A DNA stretch of 64,000 bases from Mucilaginibacter sp. 14171R-50 (GTDB taxonomy: Bacteria > Bacteroidota > Bacteroidia > Sphingobacteriales > Sphingobacteriaceae). The stretch is from positions 1,116,001 through 1,180,000 of the forward strand of contig NZ_CP048115.1 of NCBI RefSeq assembly GCF_010093045.1. Reading direction: 5' to 3'. A program made the translations under genes and the position numbers. Under the pieces are notes generated by a model. The model saw only the letters and a program-made list of their open reading frames with translations, ran no database searches and was not told where the DNA came from. Of this stretch, positions 23,949 to 33,331 are shown piece after piece (positions within the stretch are counted from its first letter, which is position 1; each line of letters opens with the position of its first letter).

Positions 23949-24335
23949 TTATTTTTTAAAATAGGCTGTAGAGATTTCTCCGTCATCATTACTTGACATT
24001 ACCAGTTCGCTGCCGGTCAATTTTTCAACCGTGGCAATATTGGGCTCGCCATCTACAATAAATGTTATCTTATTTCCGGATACGCTCCACTGTGCATAAT
24101 CGTCATCTACACTATCGTAGGCGGTACCATCTGCTTTAAATTCGAAGTACTCGCCGTCGTTAAAGGTTTCGGTATCGCCGCCTTCAACAAATTTCACATA
24201 CAACCATTTGCCAACAAGCTTATTCTTTGATACCGAAGAGGGCTGGTCGCCGCCGTCGTCGGTTTTTTTACTGCACCCGGTAAAAGCTACCGAGCTGCCA
24301 ACCAACAATAGTGCAATAAGTAATAGTTTTTTCAT
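23949..24335 (-). CDS. Lipocalin-like-domain lipoprotein
   Basis: 128 residues from the ATG at 24335 (an alternative ATG lies three codons upstream). Lipoprotein signal ending AFTGC, then a short acidic linker. The body, KNKLVGKWLYVKFVEGG followed by GEYFEFKADGTAYD, is the small lipocalin-like (DUF4923/lipocalin_4-like) domain abundant in Bacteroidota surface lipoproteins. Ligand unknown. The 225 bp between this gene and the divergent barrel gene show no clear promoter box. Confidence 0.72.
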   Translation of the reverse strand: MKKLLLIALLLVGSSVAFTGCSKKTDDGGDQPSSVSKNKLVGKWLYVKFVEGGDTETFNDGEYFEFKADGTAYDSVDDDYAQWSVSGNKITFIVDGEPNIATVEKLTGSELVMSSNDDGEISTAYFKK

Positions 24336-24568
24336 CGCTGTCATGATTAATAATTTAAGGGTGATTTGTTGAGTGCTAAGTTATTTCGGCCCGGGTGCCG
24401 GCTGCCCCGTGTTTTCACGGTATTTACACAGCATAAACACAGTGCAGGTTGGGTGTTATGCGCGTTGACGCGCGATGGATCCGAACGGAGATTTGTATTC
24501 AAGCAATTGCATTGATTGTGGCCGGTAAAGCCGAAAACGGAACAGAGTAGGCAACACTAATTAATAAC

Positions 24569-25222
24569 ATGAAAAACCTTAACTTTTCAAAACTCTTGTT
24601 TATCCCCCTTGTATGTATGGGCATCAGCGCAAGCGCGCAAAACAACCTTACGGGCGCCGGTGATGTTGCAGTGGCTGCAAACTCGCCGGTTATACAAACC
24701 GCCGCTAAAGGGCCGCTTGCTGCCTCAAAATTATTTGAACCGGCAGCAGCATTTAAAAACGTTACCGCTGCCGATGGTTCTGCCTCAACCTTCTCAATTG
24801 GTTTAGAACCCGAGGCTATCCTGCCGATCGGCGATTTCAAAACTTTTGTATCAGCGGGTGCCGGCCTCAACTTAAAAGGCCTTTATCATTTAAGCGACGC
24901 AGGCGCAGTAACCGCTACTGTTGGTTACAATTACTTTTTGCCAAAAGAAGACGCAGACTTTAAATACTCGGGCATCCCTGTAAAGATCGGCTACCTGGCT
25001 AAGCTCGGCGATATGTTTTTTGTTGAGCCGCAAGTGGGGCTTTACAGCATGCGCGTATCTGACGATGACGACAACTCTGCAAGCAACACCAATTTACTGT
25101 TAGCGGCCAAAGTAGGCCTAAACGTTGGCGAAAAATCGCACCTGGGGGTTGGTTACAACTACATAAAGGCAGACGGTGGCTCAACTTCTTTTATAAACCT
25201 CAGTTACCTGTTCACTTTCTAA
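24569..25222 (+). CDS. Outer-membrane beta-barrel-like protein
   Basis: 217 residues with a signal peptide (about 1-23, ending SASAQ). From about residue 70 on it shows alternating strands typical of a small barrel (GAGLNLKGLYHLSD, ATVGYNYFLPK, GIPVKIGYLAKLGDMFFVEP) and ends in the aromatic SYLFTF expected for outer-membrane insertion. An alanine-rich stretch of about 40 residues follows the signal. Probably an eight-stranded OmpW/OprF-like barrel; function unknown. A lipoprotein gene follows after 32 bp. Confidence 0.78.
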   Translation: MKNLNFSKLLFIPLVCMGISASAQNNLTGAGDVAVAANSPVIQTAAKGPLAASKLFEPAAAFKNVTAADGSASTFSIGLEPEAILPIGDFKTFVSAGAGLNLKGLYHLSDAGAVTATVGYNYFLPKEDADFKYSGIPVKIGYLAKLGDMFFVEPQVGLYSMRVSDDDDNSASNTNLLLAAKVGLNVGEKSHLGVGYNYIKADGGSTSFINLSYLFTF

Positions 25223-25254
25223 TAAATAATCATATTAACTAAATAAATCAAACC

Positions 25255-25725
25255 ATGAAACTCTTCAAAAGAAACATTTTTATTAAAAGCCTGCTGCTTG
25301 TATTGGTGGTGGCGTTTTTAGGCAGCTGTAAAAAAGACGATGGCGGCACCGGCGACATCGCCAACGCCAGCGGTAAGTTCAGCGTTAAAGGCACCGAATA
25401 TAGCGGCCCATGCCAGGCTATCCCCGCAACAAGCGGCGTATCGGGAAATTTAGATGCCATTATCGCTTCAAGCACCGGCGCTTCGTTCATCGTTTACAAT
25501 ATACCAACCGGCAGCAGTGGCACAAGCAATGTTGTCGAGATCGACTCAGACGTGCCATTTTCATCACAATTGTATGCTATATGTACTGTTAACAGCGGCA
25601 CCATATATTCATCAACAGGCGGTACGGTAACCAAAACCGGTTCAAACTCCTACAAGTTTTCAGTAAACATGGTAGACCTTACTACCAACGAAACCGTTAC
25701 CGTTACCGGTTCGGGTAAGTATTGA
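25255..25725 (+). CDS. Lipoprotein, unknown function
   Basis: 156 residues with a clear lipobox, FLGSC at C25, followed by a short charged linker KKDDGG. The remainder is rich in Gly, Ser and Thr and looks beta-stranded; no family recognised. It is 32 bp after the barrel gene on the same strand and ends at an intrinsic terminator, so the two form one transcription unit. Confidence 0.72.
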   Translation: MKLFKRNIFIKSLLLVLVVAFLGSCKKDDGGTGDIANASGKFSVKGTEYSGPCQAIPATSGVSGNLDAIIASSTGASFIVYNIPTGSSGTSNVVEIDSDVPFSSQLYAICTVNSGTIYSSTGGTVTKTGSNSYKFSVNMVDLTTNETVTVTGSGKY

Positions 25726-25750
25726 GATTAAACCTTATCACACAATTTGC

Positions 25751-25787
25751 AACGGCGCATGTTTACCATAACATGCGCCGTTTTTTT
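25751..25787 (+). terminator. Intrinsic terminator overlapping the next start codon
   Basis: Perfect 12-bp stem AACGGCGCATGT/ACATGCGCCGTT with an 8-nt loop and seven T. The best start codon of the metallophosphoesterase gene (25773-25775) lies in its right arm. Confidence 0.85.
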
Positions 25788-26864
25788 CAACGCTTACTTT
25801 ATAAACCGGTATCATACCTGGCCAACAGGTTCTCGTCAAGGCCCAATAAAACAAGGGTAAACAAAGCGCTTAGCGCCCTTTATAAAAACATCATTGCTAA
25901 CCCCGGCAAAAAAGGGCTGGTAATACCGTTTGATGTATCAACGGATAAGTTCATTCTCCTGTCTGACCAGCATAAAGGGGCAAGGGATGGCGCCGACATG
26001 TTCGCCAGATCTGCCGGGAATTACCAGGCAGCGCTTGACCATTACTTTGCCGAAAATTTTATTTATATAAACCTGGGCGATAGCGAAGAACTGTGGGAGA
26101 ATTTGTTTGTGACCGTTAAGCGCCACAATAAAGCAACCTTTGAAAAGGAAAAGCTATTTATTGAGGACGACCGCTTTGTAAAGATCTTTGGCAACCACGA
26201 CCTGTACTGGGGTAACGACCCTTTGGCACCCGTAAGCCTGATGCAGATATATGGCCGGGCTATACGAGTTTATGAAGGCGCGTTGCTGCAAACCACGGTT
26301 AACAATAAGCCATTAGAAATATTTATGACCCATGGGCACCAGGGCGATCTGCAAAGCGACGGCAACTGGTTTAGCAAATGGTTTGTATCAGATGTTTGGG
26401 GGCCTTTGCAGGGGTTTATGCGGATAAACCCCAATACCCCCGCCTTTAACAACCAATTAAAAACCGACCATAACCGTATCATGTACGAATGGAGCAGCCA
26501 GCGCAATAACATGCTGCTGATTACAGGGCATACCCATCAGCCGGTTTTCAGGTCATTAACCGAACTGGAAAATCTCTACATTCGCCTTGATAGCGCTAAG
26601 CAGACGAATGACACAGCTAAAATTATTGAACTCGAACGAAAGATCACCGGCCTGCACCTGCAGGGCAACACCCCGCCCGATTTTAACGGCTACCTTGATA
26701 CCTATTTCAATACCGGCTGCTGCTGCTTTAACGACGGCGATATCACCGGGATAGAGATAGCCGATGGCTTCATCAGGCTTATTAAATGGACGAGCCACAA
26801 AAAGATAAGCCAGCGGGTTGTGTTGGAAGAATGCAAGTTGGAGGAGTTAAAGGCAGGAGGATAA
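25773..26864 (+). CDS. Metallophosphoesterase
   Basis: 363 residues from the ATG at 25773, the only plausible ATG before the catalytic core. The calcineurin-like motifs are in order: LSDQHKG (an S-D-Q-H form of DxH), INLGDSEELWEN (GDxxE), GNHDLYW (GNHD), a histidine in THGHQGD and TGHTHQP (GHxH). These bind two metal ions for phosphoester hydrolysis; substrate unknown. No signal peptide. The start codon sits within a strong terminator hairpin, so either transcription begins elsewhere, read-through matters, or the hairpin controls initiation. Confidence 0.85.
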   Translation: MRRFFQRLLYKPVSYLANRFSSRPNKTRVNKALSALYKNIIANPGKKGLVIPFDVSTDKFILLSDQHKGARDGADMFARSAGNYQAALDHYFAENFIYINLGDSEELWENLFVTVKRHNKATFEKEKLFIEDDRFVKIFGNHDLYWGNDPLAPVSLMQIYGRAIRVYEGALLQTTVNNKPLEIFMTHGHQGDLQSDGNWFSKWFVSDVWGPLQGFMRINPNTPAFNNQLKTDHNRIMYEWSSQRNNMLLITGHTHQPVFRSLTELENLYIRLDSAKQTNDTAKIIELERKITGLHLQGNTPPDFNGYLDTYFNTGCCCFNDGDITGIEIADGFIRLIKWTSHKKISQRVVLEECKLEELKAGG

Positions 26865-26944
26865 CCCCGCATGTCATGGTGAGCCTGTCGAACCATTATC
26901 AAGGCGTACAGGTCCTCAATAAGTTCAAACTGCTACCGAGTTTA

Positions 26945-27583
26945 TTACCCATCCAACAAAAACACAAACAGCTCTTTAGGGCCGTGGGCGCCAAGCACCA
27001 ATGTTTTTTCGATATCGGCGGTGCGGCTTGGGCCGGTAACGTGGGTAATCATGGATGGTATACGGGGGCCGTACTTTTCTTTGAGCAGTTTAAACCCGTC
27101 CTTCAGATCGAGCACCAGCTGAGAGGTATAAGCCAGTACAATATGCACCGGTGGGTAAATACTCAAACGCCTGCCCGCAGCGTTGGCGTTTGACAGCAAT
27201 ATGGTGCCATTACGGGCTATTAATGCCTCGCAAAGAGTAAAGCCAACTTCAGCCTGTTCAAAATCCTTGTCGGTTTCAAAAAAAGGATATTCGTAGGTGC
27301 TAAGCACCTGCTGAAGCGCGGGTTCCCAGCAGTATATTTTGTGCCACTTGCGCTCTTCGGCAAGCTCCAATAAATTTTCTATGAATTGTACCTCGTCCTC
27401 GCAATACACAAACTGGCCGCTTATAGCAGTAAATTCTTCAGCAAAGAGCACCTCCAGCATCTCCTCGTTCGGCGGATACATGGGTAGTTCTTCCAGGTTC
27501 GGGTAGGGGTTATCACGTTTTTCTAAAAGCGCCTTGCGCACTTTTTTCAGCAGCTTTTCTTTAGATGTGGTAATATCCCTCAT
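26945..27583 (-). CDS. LUD-domain protein (LutC/YkgG-like)
   Basis: 212 residues. The LUD domain is recognisable from the C-terminal pattern GTILLSNANAAGRRLSIYPP, then ALIARN and THVTGPSRTADIEKTLVLGAHGP. In lactate-utilisation complexes the LutC subunit carries this fold; here neither lutA nor lutB is nearby, so a role in lactate oxidation should not be assumed. In Bacteroidota the gene is often found next to ftsH, as here. TACTTTTG (minus strand, 27598-27591) predicts a start of transcription about 4 nt before the ATG. Confidence 0.88.
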   Translation of the reverse strand: MRDITTSKEKLLKKVRKALLEKRDNPYPNLEELPMYPPNEEMLEVLFAEEFTAISGQFVYCEDEVQFIENLLELAEERKWHKIYCWEPALQQVLSTYEYPFFETDKDFEQAEVGFTLCEALIARNGTILLSNANAAGRRLSIYPPVHIVLAYTSQLVLDLKDGFKLLKEKYGPRIPSMITHVTGPSRTADIEKTLVLGAHGPKELFVFLLDG

Positions 27584-27663
27584 GTTAAGTCAAAAGTAAT
27601 AAGTATAAAGTAAAAAGTCGCAAGCCTCTTCAGACTTACGACCTTTTACTTCCTACGTAATAA

Positions 27664-29778
27664 TTATTCTTTAGTTGTATCCGTTTCTTCCGGGTTTCTG
27701 TCAAAGGTGCCTGAATGGTCACCAACCCCTTCATGAACCAGGTTTTGTGCAACAGGGTCCTGGTTTGATTCGGGCCCGTTCACAAATTCATCATAAGTGG
27801 TACGGTTATCAAACGGGCGTTTGCCCAATATCTCTTCCAGGTCCGACTGAAACAGTATTTCCTTTTCTATCAGCTTGTTCGCCAGTTTTTCAAGGCCGTC
27901 GCGCTTTTCGGTAAGCAAACGTTTGGTACTCAGGTAAACATCATTTATCAGCGTACGTACTTCGTTATCTATCAGTTCAGATGTTTTTTCTGAATATGGT
28001 TTGTTAAACTGGTACTCGCCCTGGGTATCGTTGAACGATACATTGCCCACCTTCTCGTTCATACCGTAAATGGTAACCATGGCGTAGGCCAGTTTGGTAA
28101 TCCGTTCCAGGTCGTTTTGCGCGCCGGTAGATATTTTACCAAAGGTGATGTCCTCGGCAACGCGGCCGCCCATGGTCATGCTCATGCCATCAAGCAACTG
28201 CTCGGTAGTGTACAGAAACTGCTCTTTAGGCAGGTACTGCGCGTAACCCAGTGCAGCTACCCCACGCGGTACTATAGATACCTTCACCAACGGGTCGGCA
28301 TGCTCCAGGAACCAGCCTGCAATTGCGTGGCCTGCCTCGTGGTAAGCCACAATGCGTTTTTCTTCGGGCGATATGATCTTGTTCTTCTTTTCCAGGCCGC
28401 CAATAACACGGTCAATAGCATCCTGAAAATCCTGCATGTCAACAGCCTCTTTGTTTTTACGGGCGGCTATTAAAGCGGCCTCGTTACATACGTTGGCAAT
28501 TTCGGCACCGGCAAAGCCCGGTGTTTGTGCCGATAGTTTTTTAGCGTCAACACCCTCGGCAACCTTAATAGGTTTTAAGTGTACTTTAAATATTTGCTCG
28601 CGGCCAATCAGGTCAGGTTTATCAATAGATACCTGTCTGTCAAAACGTCCCGGGCGCATCAAGGCGCTGTCCAGTACATCAGGGCGGTTAGTAGCTGCCA
28701 GGATGATGATACCGCTATCGGTACCAAAGCCATCCATCTCAACCAGCAACTGGTTAAGCGTGTTCTCGCGCTCGTCGTTACCGCCAACTATATTGTTTTT
28801 ACCACGGGCACGGCCTATGGCATCGATCTCATCAATGAATATGATGCACGGTGCTTTATCCTTTGCCTGGCGGAACAGGTCGCGCACACGCGATGCACCC
28901 ACACCCACAAACATCTCCACAAAGTCGGACCCCGACAGCGAGAAGAAAGGTACCTGGGCCTCGCCTGCAACGGCTTTGGCCAATAACGTTTTACCTGTAC
29001 CCGGCGAGCCGACCAGCAAAGCACCTTTTGGTATTTTACCACCCAGGTTGGTGTATTTTTTAGGGTTTTTAAGGAAATCTACAATCTCCATAACCTCTTG
29101 CTTGGCCTCTTCAAGGCCGGCCACATCGTTAAATGTTACCGATACCTGTGCCTCTTTATCAAACAAGGTGGCTTTTGATTTGCCAATATTGAATATCTGG
29201 CCCCCCGCGCCGCCACCTGCACCACCGCCCATACGGCGCATAATAAACAACCATACGCCAACAAGCAGTATAGCCATTATTACACATTGTACCAGCCAGT
29301 TGCTCAACAGGTTCTCTTTACCCTGCTGATATTCGATAGGGATCTTTTGCGCATCCGGAAAGTCCTTCTGTACAGCCGCAACCGATTGTTTCAGGCTCTC
29401 GTACGATGCATCGGTAAAGTTGTACTGCGGTTCGTTGGCCGCCGTGCCAAACCCGCGCTGACCCTTATTGGCATCGGCGTATTGAGGTTTAACAAGGCTG
29501 TCTTTTTTTATATAAACCTCGGCGGTTACCAGGTCGCCGTTTTTATAGGCAACAATTTTTTCAACGTCGTGGGCGCGCAGCATCTGGTTGCTAAAGCGCT
29601 GAAAATCTATCTGCTTGCCAATGCTTCCGCTCATTAGCGTAGGCACAACCAATATACCAATAATGGCAATGGCGTAAAGCCACATCAGGTTAAACTTGGG
29701 TGGCTTTGGGGTGATTTTTTTATTCGGAACCTTGCGTAAAGGTTTTTGGGAATCTGACTTCTTATCTTTAATTTCCAT
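27664..29778 (-). CDS. ftsH: ATP-dependent zinc metalloprotease FtsH
   Basis: 704 residues. Inner-membrane AAA+ protease that degrades misfolded membrane proteins and regulators. Two membrane helices (about 30-50 and 165-183) enclose a periplasmic domain. Walker A GSPGTGKT at 257-264, the AAA core with [15 protein letters not shown] and MRPGRFDRQ, and the zinc site HEAGH at 480-484. The C-terminal tail is acidic ([12 protein letters not shown]). It follows rsfS on the same strand with a 69-bp gap. An imperfect inverted repeat (27604-27651) separates it from the LUD gene. Confidence 0.98.
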   Translation of the reverse strand: MEIKDKKSDSQKPLRKVPNKKITPKPPKFNLMWLYAIAIIGILVVPTLMSGSIGKQIDFQRFSNQMLRAHDVEKIVAYKNGDLVTAEVYIKKDSLVKPQYADANKGQRGFGTAANEPQYNFTDASYESLKQSVAAVQKDFPDAQKIPIEYQQGKENLLSNWLVQCVIMAILLVGVWLFIMRRMGGGAGGGAGGQIFNIGKSKATLFDKEAQVSVTFNDVAGLEEAKQEVMEIVDFLKNPKKYTNLGGKIPKGALLVGSPGTGKTLLAKAVAGEAQVPFFSLSGSDFVEMFVGVGASRVRDLFRQAKDKAPCIIFIDEIDAIGRARGKNNIVGGNDERENTLNQLLVEMDGFGTDSGIIILAATNRPDVLDSALMRPGRFDRQVSIDKPDLIGREQIFKVHLKPIKVAEGVDAKKLSAQTPGFAGAEIANVCNEAALIAARKNKEAVDMQDFQDAIDRVIGGLEKKNKIISPEEKRIVAYHEAGHAIAGWFLEHADPLVKVSIVPRGVAALGYAQYLPKEQFLYTTEQLLDGMSMTMGGRVAEDITFGKISTGAQNDLERITKLAYAMVTIYGMNEKVGNVSFNDTQGEYQFNKPYSEKTSELIDNEVRTLINDVYLSTKRLLTEKRDGLEKLANKLIEKEILFQSDLEEILGKRPFDNRTTYDEFVNGPESNQDPVAQNLVHEGVGDHSGTFDRNPEETDTTKE

Positions 29779-29847
29779 GTTTTTACAAGCTCAGCTTATC
29801 AATAATAATTTAAAAAGGGGATCTGGTTTTTCTTTTTTGAGCTTTGT

Positions 29848-30222
29848 TTAAGCGCTTTTGTAGCTTTTAATTTCAGCATCACCCCATAGGTCTTCAACAC
29901 CGTAAAATTCGCGTTTGTCGGTCCTGAAGATGTGTATCACAACATCTATATAATCCAGCAGTATCCATTCGCCATATTCAAGCCCCTCTTTGCGCCAGGG
30001 GTCTTGCTGTAAAGCCTTATAAATTTCTTCCTCAACACTATTTGCAATTGCTTTTACCTGTGTGGCCGAATCGGCATGGCAAATAACAAAGTAATCTGCT
30101 ACCGAACTGTTTACATTACGAAGATCGAGCCTTACAAGATCATTCCCCTTTTTTTCCTGCATGCCGTGTATAGCAAGTTCAGAAATATAGGCGGATTCAT
30201 TTATCACTTTACTTTTTACCAT
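29848..30222 (-). CDS. rsfS: Ribosome silencing factor RsfS
   Basis: 124 residues, the usual family size. RsfS binds ribosomal protein L14 and blocks joining of the 30S and 50S subunits when nutrients are scarce. Family features include the core VADYFVICHADSATQVKAIA and the C-terminal WILLDYIDVVIHIFRTDKRE followed by FYGVEDLWGDAE. It lies upstream of ftsH on the same strand and is divergent from birA, with 47 bp between start codons. Confidence 0.95.
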   Translation of the reverse strand: MVKSKVINESAYISELAIHGMQEKKGNDLVRLDLRNVNSSVADYFVICHADSATQVKAIANSVEEEIYKALQQDPWRKEGLEYGEWILLDYIDVVIHIFRTDKREFYGVEDLWGDAEIKSYKSA

Positions 30223-30269
30223 TAAAAAGATTTAGTTTTGAACGATTTTGGGTTTAATAATATTATACG

Positions 30270-31040
30270 TTGCAAAATAACATATTTTCAGGATTATTTG
30301 TTGGACAAAATTTAGTGACACTAAAAGAAGTTGACTCAACAAATACATTCCTCAAGAATATACTGTCAAATTCCAAGCCAGTACCCGATGGAACAGTCAT
30401 TATGGCAGAACACCAGTATGCGGGGCGCGGCCAGCGCGAAAACACCTGGCATGCAGAGCCGGGTAAGAATTTAACTTTCAGCATTCTTTTAAACCCCACC
30501 TTTTTATCGGCACAACAGCAATTTGACCTTACCCGCGCCGTTAGTATGGGTGTATATGACGCTTTATACCCCCTGCTGCGTGACAACCTTAAGATAAAAT
30601 GGCCAAACGATATTTATTACGGCGATAAAAAAATAGGCGGCATGCTGATAGAGAACATATTACAAGGCACCCAGATAAAGCACTCGGTTATAGGTATTGG
30701 CCTTAATGTAAACCAGGAAAATTTTGCCGCAGGCACAGGTAATGCTACTTCTATAAAGAAGATATTACAGAAGGATTATGAATTAAAAAATATATTAGCA
30801 GAAATTTGCAGCAATATTGAGGCCTATTACCTTCACCTGAAGGCCGGGCGGTTTGAATTTGTAAGGAATTTATATTTAAGCCGACTATATTGGTTAAACG
30901 AACGGCGCGAGTTTAAGTCGAACGGGCAGGTTTTTGAAGGCATTATCAAAAACGTAAAGGATAATGGCTTGCTGGTGATTGAAAAAGAAACAGGCGGGCA
31001 AACATATAATTTAAAGGAAATAGAATTTTTAAACCGGTAA
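30270..31040 (+). CDS. birA: Biotin--[acetyl-CoA-carboxylase] ligase
   Basis: 256 residues. Attaches biotin to the carboxyl carrier protein through biotinyl-AMP. The ligase signatures are present: EVDSTN near the N-terminus, GRGQRENTWHAEPG, and KWPNDIYYGDKKIGGMLIEN. The N-terminal helix-turn-helix of the E. coli bifunctional repressor is missing, so this is a ligase only. The start is TTG, since the first ATG would remove the conserved beginning. TAGTTTTG at 30233-30240 is a candidate -7 box. It is followed one base later by the DsbD-type genes. Confidence 0.94.
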   Translation: MQNNIFSGLFVGQNLVTLKEVDSTNTFLKNILSNSKPVPDGTVIMAEHQYAGRGQRENTWHAEPGKNLTFSILLNPTFLSAQQQFDLTRAVSMGVYDALYPLLRDNLKIKWPNDIYYGDKKIGGMLIENILQGTQIKHSVIGIGLNVNQENFAAGTGNATSIKKILQKDYELKNILAEICSNIEAYYLHLKAGRFEFVRNLYLSRLYWLNERREFKSNGQVFEGIIKNVKDNGLLVIEKETGGQTYNLKEIEFLNR

Positions 31041-31041
31041 A

Positions 31042-31494
31042 ATGAAGAAAGTATTTTTAGCAGTAGTTGCATTGATGATAACTTTTGGCGCCAAGGCGCA
31101 GATCGAATCGCACGTAAGGTGGTCATACGCGGCCAAAAAAACCAGCGCTACCGAAGCCGTTGTTTTAATAAAGGCCACGATGGACGAAGGCTGGCATATT
31201 TATTCGCAAAACGTTAAAGAAGGCGGGCCGGTAAAAACCAGCTTTACCTTCGCCCCTTCAAAAGACTACGCCCTGGTAGGTAAACCTATTGAGCCAAAAC
31301 CTATAACCCGTTACGAAAAAGTATTTGGCATGAATGTAGGGTTCTTTGAGAACTCTGTTATATTTCAGCAAAAAATAAAACTTAAGGCGGCTAAAGCCAC
31401 CACTGTTAAGGGCAAGCTGGAGTTTATGACCTGTAACGACTCTAAGTGCCTTCCGCCTGATGAGGTTGAATTTTCTGTGCCGTTAGCCAAGTAA
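31042..31494 (+). CDS. DsbD N-terminal-domain-like periplasmic protein
   Basis: 150 residues with a signal peptide (ending FGAKAQ). The rest matches the immunoglobulin-like alpha domain that precedes the membrane part of DsbD (WHIYSQNVKEGGPVKTSFTF, then ITRYEKVFG). A cysteine pair sits in MTCNDSKCLPP near the end, in the position of the redox-active pair of nDsbD. Encoded one base after birA and two bases before the membrane and thioredoxin part, so DsbD is split into two polypeptides here. Confidence 0.88.
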   Translation: MKKVFLAVVALMITFGAKAQIESHVRWSYAAKKTSATEAVVLIKATMDEGWHIYSQNVKEGGPVKTSFTFAPSKDYALVGKPIEPKPITRYEKVFGMNVGFFENSVIFQQKIKLKAAKATTVKGKLEFMTCNDSKCLPPDEVEFSVPLAK

Positions 31495-31496
31495 GC

Positions 31497-33212
31497 ATGA
31501 AGGGAATTAAATTGGCCGCAGGCCCAATCCTGCGTTTATTGTTGATAACCGTATTGGTTTTAGTGGTATCACGGCCTCAGCAGCTTAAGGCGCAAGACAC
31601 AGTTTCGACAAATGATGTTGAGTTTACTGACATTGCTACGCCAACAGACCAGCTGATCGCCAACAAAAAAAAGGCTGATTCCATTGCCAAAGCCGATTCG
31701 GTAAAAAAAGCGCAGGCCGATCAAAGCAAAACAGTAATAAAACCCAAAGAGGAACCAAAAACTTTATGGGGGATTTTTATTGCGGGGCTTATAGGGGGTT
31801 TTACAGCGGTATTAATGCCCTGTATTTACCCATTGCTGCCACTAACCGTAAGTTTTTTTACAAAAAAGAGCGGCTCAAGAAGTAAGGGGATATTCCAATC
31901 GGTTATTTACGGGCTGTCAATAATTGTGATATACGTATCGCTCGGATTGCTTATATCAATAATTTTCGGGTCGAGCGCGTTGAACGAACTGGCCTCGAAT
32001 GGCATCTTTAACATCTTCTTCTTTTTATTGCTCATAATATTCGGGATCTCCTTTTTAGGCGCTTTCGAAATAACGCTGCCAAGCTCGCTCGGGAATAAAT
32101 TAGATCAGAACGCCGACAAGGGCGGTTTGGCTGGTATATTTTTTATGGCGGCTACCTTAGTAGTAGTGTCGTTTTCATGCACCGGGCCAATCATCGGCAC
32201 ATTATTGGTTGATGCTGCTGCCAAAGGCGACAGGTTAGCCCCTGCCATTGGCATGTTTGGGTTTTCGCTGGCATTGGCGATACCGTTCACGGTGTTCGCT
32301 TTATTCCCTTCGGCATTAAAGAGCCTGCCAAAATCAGGTGGTTGGTTGAACAGTGTAAAGGTTGTTCTGGGTTTTCTGGAGTTGGCTTTTGCCCTCAAGT
32401 TCCTTTCGAACGTTGACCTGGCCTACCACTGGAATTTATTCGACAGGGAGATCTTTCTTTCCTTATGGATCGCGATCGGGTTATTGCTTGGCCTGTATCT
32501 CATCGGGAAGATCAGGTTTTCGCACGACAGCGCCCTCCCGCACCTGTCCATCCCGCGTATATTTTTTGCTATCATCGTATTCGCTTTCACCATTTACATG
32601 GTTCCGGGGTTGTGGGGCGCACCGTTAAAATCTATAAGCGCGTTTTTACCGCCCGAGGCTACCCAGGATTTTAACCTTTCGCCTATACCTGGCGGGGAAA
32701 GCACAACGGCAACTTCGGCTGCACCTGTAACCTCCATCAAGACAAAGAAATATGCCGAAAACTACGATCGGATTAAAACCAGGGGCCTGGATGCCTGGTA
32801 CGATTACGAGCAGGCATTGCAGGCATCAAAAGAACTGCATAAACCGGTTTTTATAGATTTTACAGGTTTTGTTTGCGTTAATTGCCGTAAAATGGAGGCC
32901 GATGTATGGTCGGACCCGCGGGTGTTTAACAAACTTAAAAACGATTTTGTAATGCTGCAGCTGGTTGTTGACGATAAAGCAAAACTGCCGTCAGCTGAGC
33001 AGTACACTTCAAAATACACCGGCAAAAAAATTACGCAAATAGGCCAGAAATGGAGCGAGCTGCAGGCGTTTACCTTTAACTCCAACTCGCAGCCATTTTA
33101 TGTTATCCTTGATAGCAATGGCAACCAACTGGTACCGCCTACCGGTGCCGACTATAATGTTGAAAATTACCTTAAGTTTTTGGATAGCGGTATTGCAGCG
33201 TACAAAAAATAA
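31497..33212 (+). CDS. Thiol:disulfide interchange protein DsbD (membrane plus thioredoxin domains)
   Basis: 571 residues. An N-terminal hydrophobic segment (10-25) and a lysine-rich linker (about 55-85) precede eight membrane helices (about 90-385). Redox cysteines lie in the pattern MPCIYPLLPL (near 108) and FSCTGP (near 226), as in the transmembrane electron-transfer domain. The C-terminal thioredoxin-like domain has C-VN-C in FVCVNCRKME (near 460-463). The protein carries electrons from cytoplasmic thioredoxin to periplasmic thiol proteins. Cotranscribed with the separate N-terminal domain gene. Confidence 0.93.
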   Translation: MKGIKLAAGPILRLLLITVLVLVVSRPQQLKAQDTVSTNDVEFTDIATPTDQLIANKKKADSIAKADSVKKAQADQSKTVIKPKEEPKTLWGIFIAGLIGGFTAVLMPCIYPLLPLTVSFFTKKSGSRSKGIFQSVIYGLSIIVIYVSLGLLISIIFGSSALNELASNGIFNIFFFLLLIIFGISFLGAFEITLPSSLGNKLDQNADKGGLAGIFFMAATLVVVSFSCTGPIIGTLLVDAAAKGDRLAPAIGMFGFSLALAIPFTVFALFPSALKSLPKSGGWLNSVKVVLGFLELAFALKFLSNVDLAYHWNLFDREIFLSLWIAIGLLLGLYLIGKIRFSHDSALPHLSIPRIFFAIIVFAFTIYMVPGLWGAPLKSISAFLPPEATQDFNLSPIPGGESTTATSAAPVTSIKTKKYAENYDRIKTRGLDAWYDYEQALQASKELHKPVFIDFTGFVCVNCRKMEADVWSDPRVFNKLKNDFVMLQLVVDDKAKLPSAEQYTSKYTGKKITQIGQKWSELQAFTFNSNSQPFYVILDSNGNQLVPPTGADYNVENYLKFLDSGIAAYKK

Positions 33213-33244
33213 GCAGGTAAAAAAAAATTAACGTAAATTCGCGG

Positions 33245-33290
33245 CGACTTACAAAAACGGTGTAGCTACAAGCCGCATGTTTGTAAGTCG
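33245..33290 (+). promoter_or_regulatory. Hairpin at the 5' end of the pfkA message
   Basis: Perfect 11-bp stem CGACTTACAAA (33245-33255)/TTTGTAAGTCG (33280-33290); the loop contains a CGG/CCG pairing and the palindrome TGTAGCTACA. A TAAATTCG box at 33234-33241 puts the predicted transcription start at about 33245, the first base of the stem. No T run follows, so it is not an obvious terminator. Confidence 0.55.
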
Positions 33291-33331
33291 TTTCTGTTTA
33301 CACCATACAAAGCGACAGCGCCCTTTTAATA

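Noticed and set aside
26868..26900. Fragment CATGTCATGGTGAGCCTGTC after the metallophosphoesterase
   Set aside because: Resembles a common short intergenic repeat of related genomes, but only one incomplete copy is present here, so I did not list it as a repeat.
28436..29329. 297-codon ORF antisense to ftsH
   Set aside because: Long only because of the codon structure of ftsH on the other strand; Ser/Pro/Thr-rich peptide with no domain.
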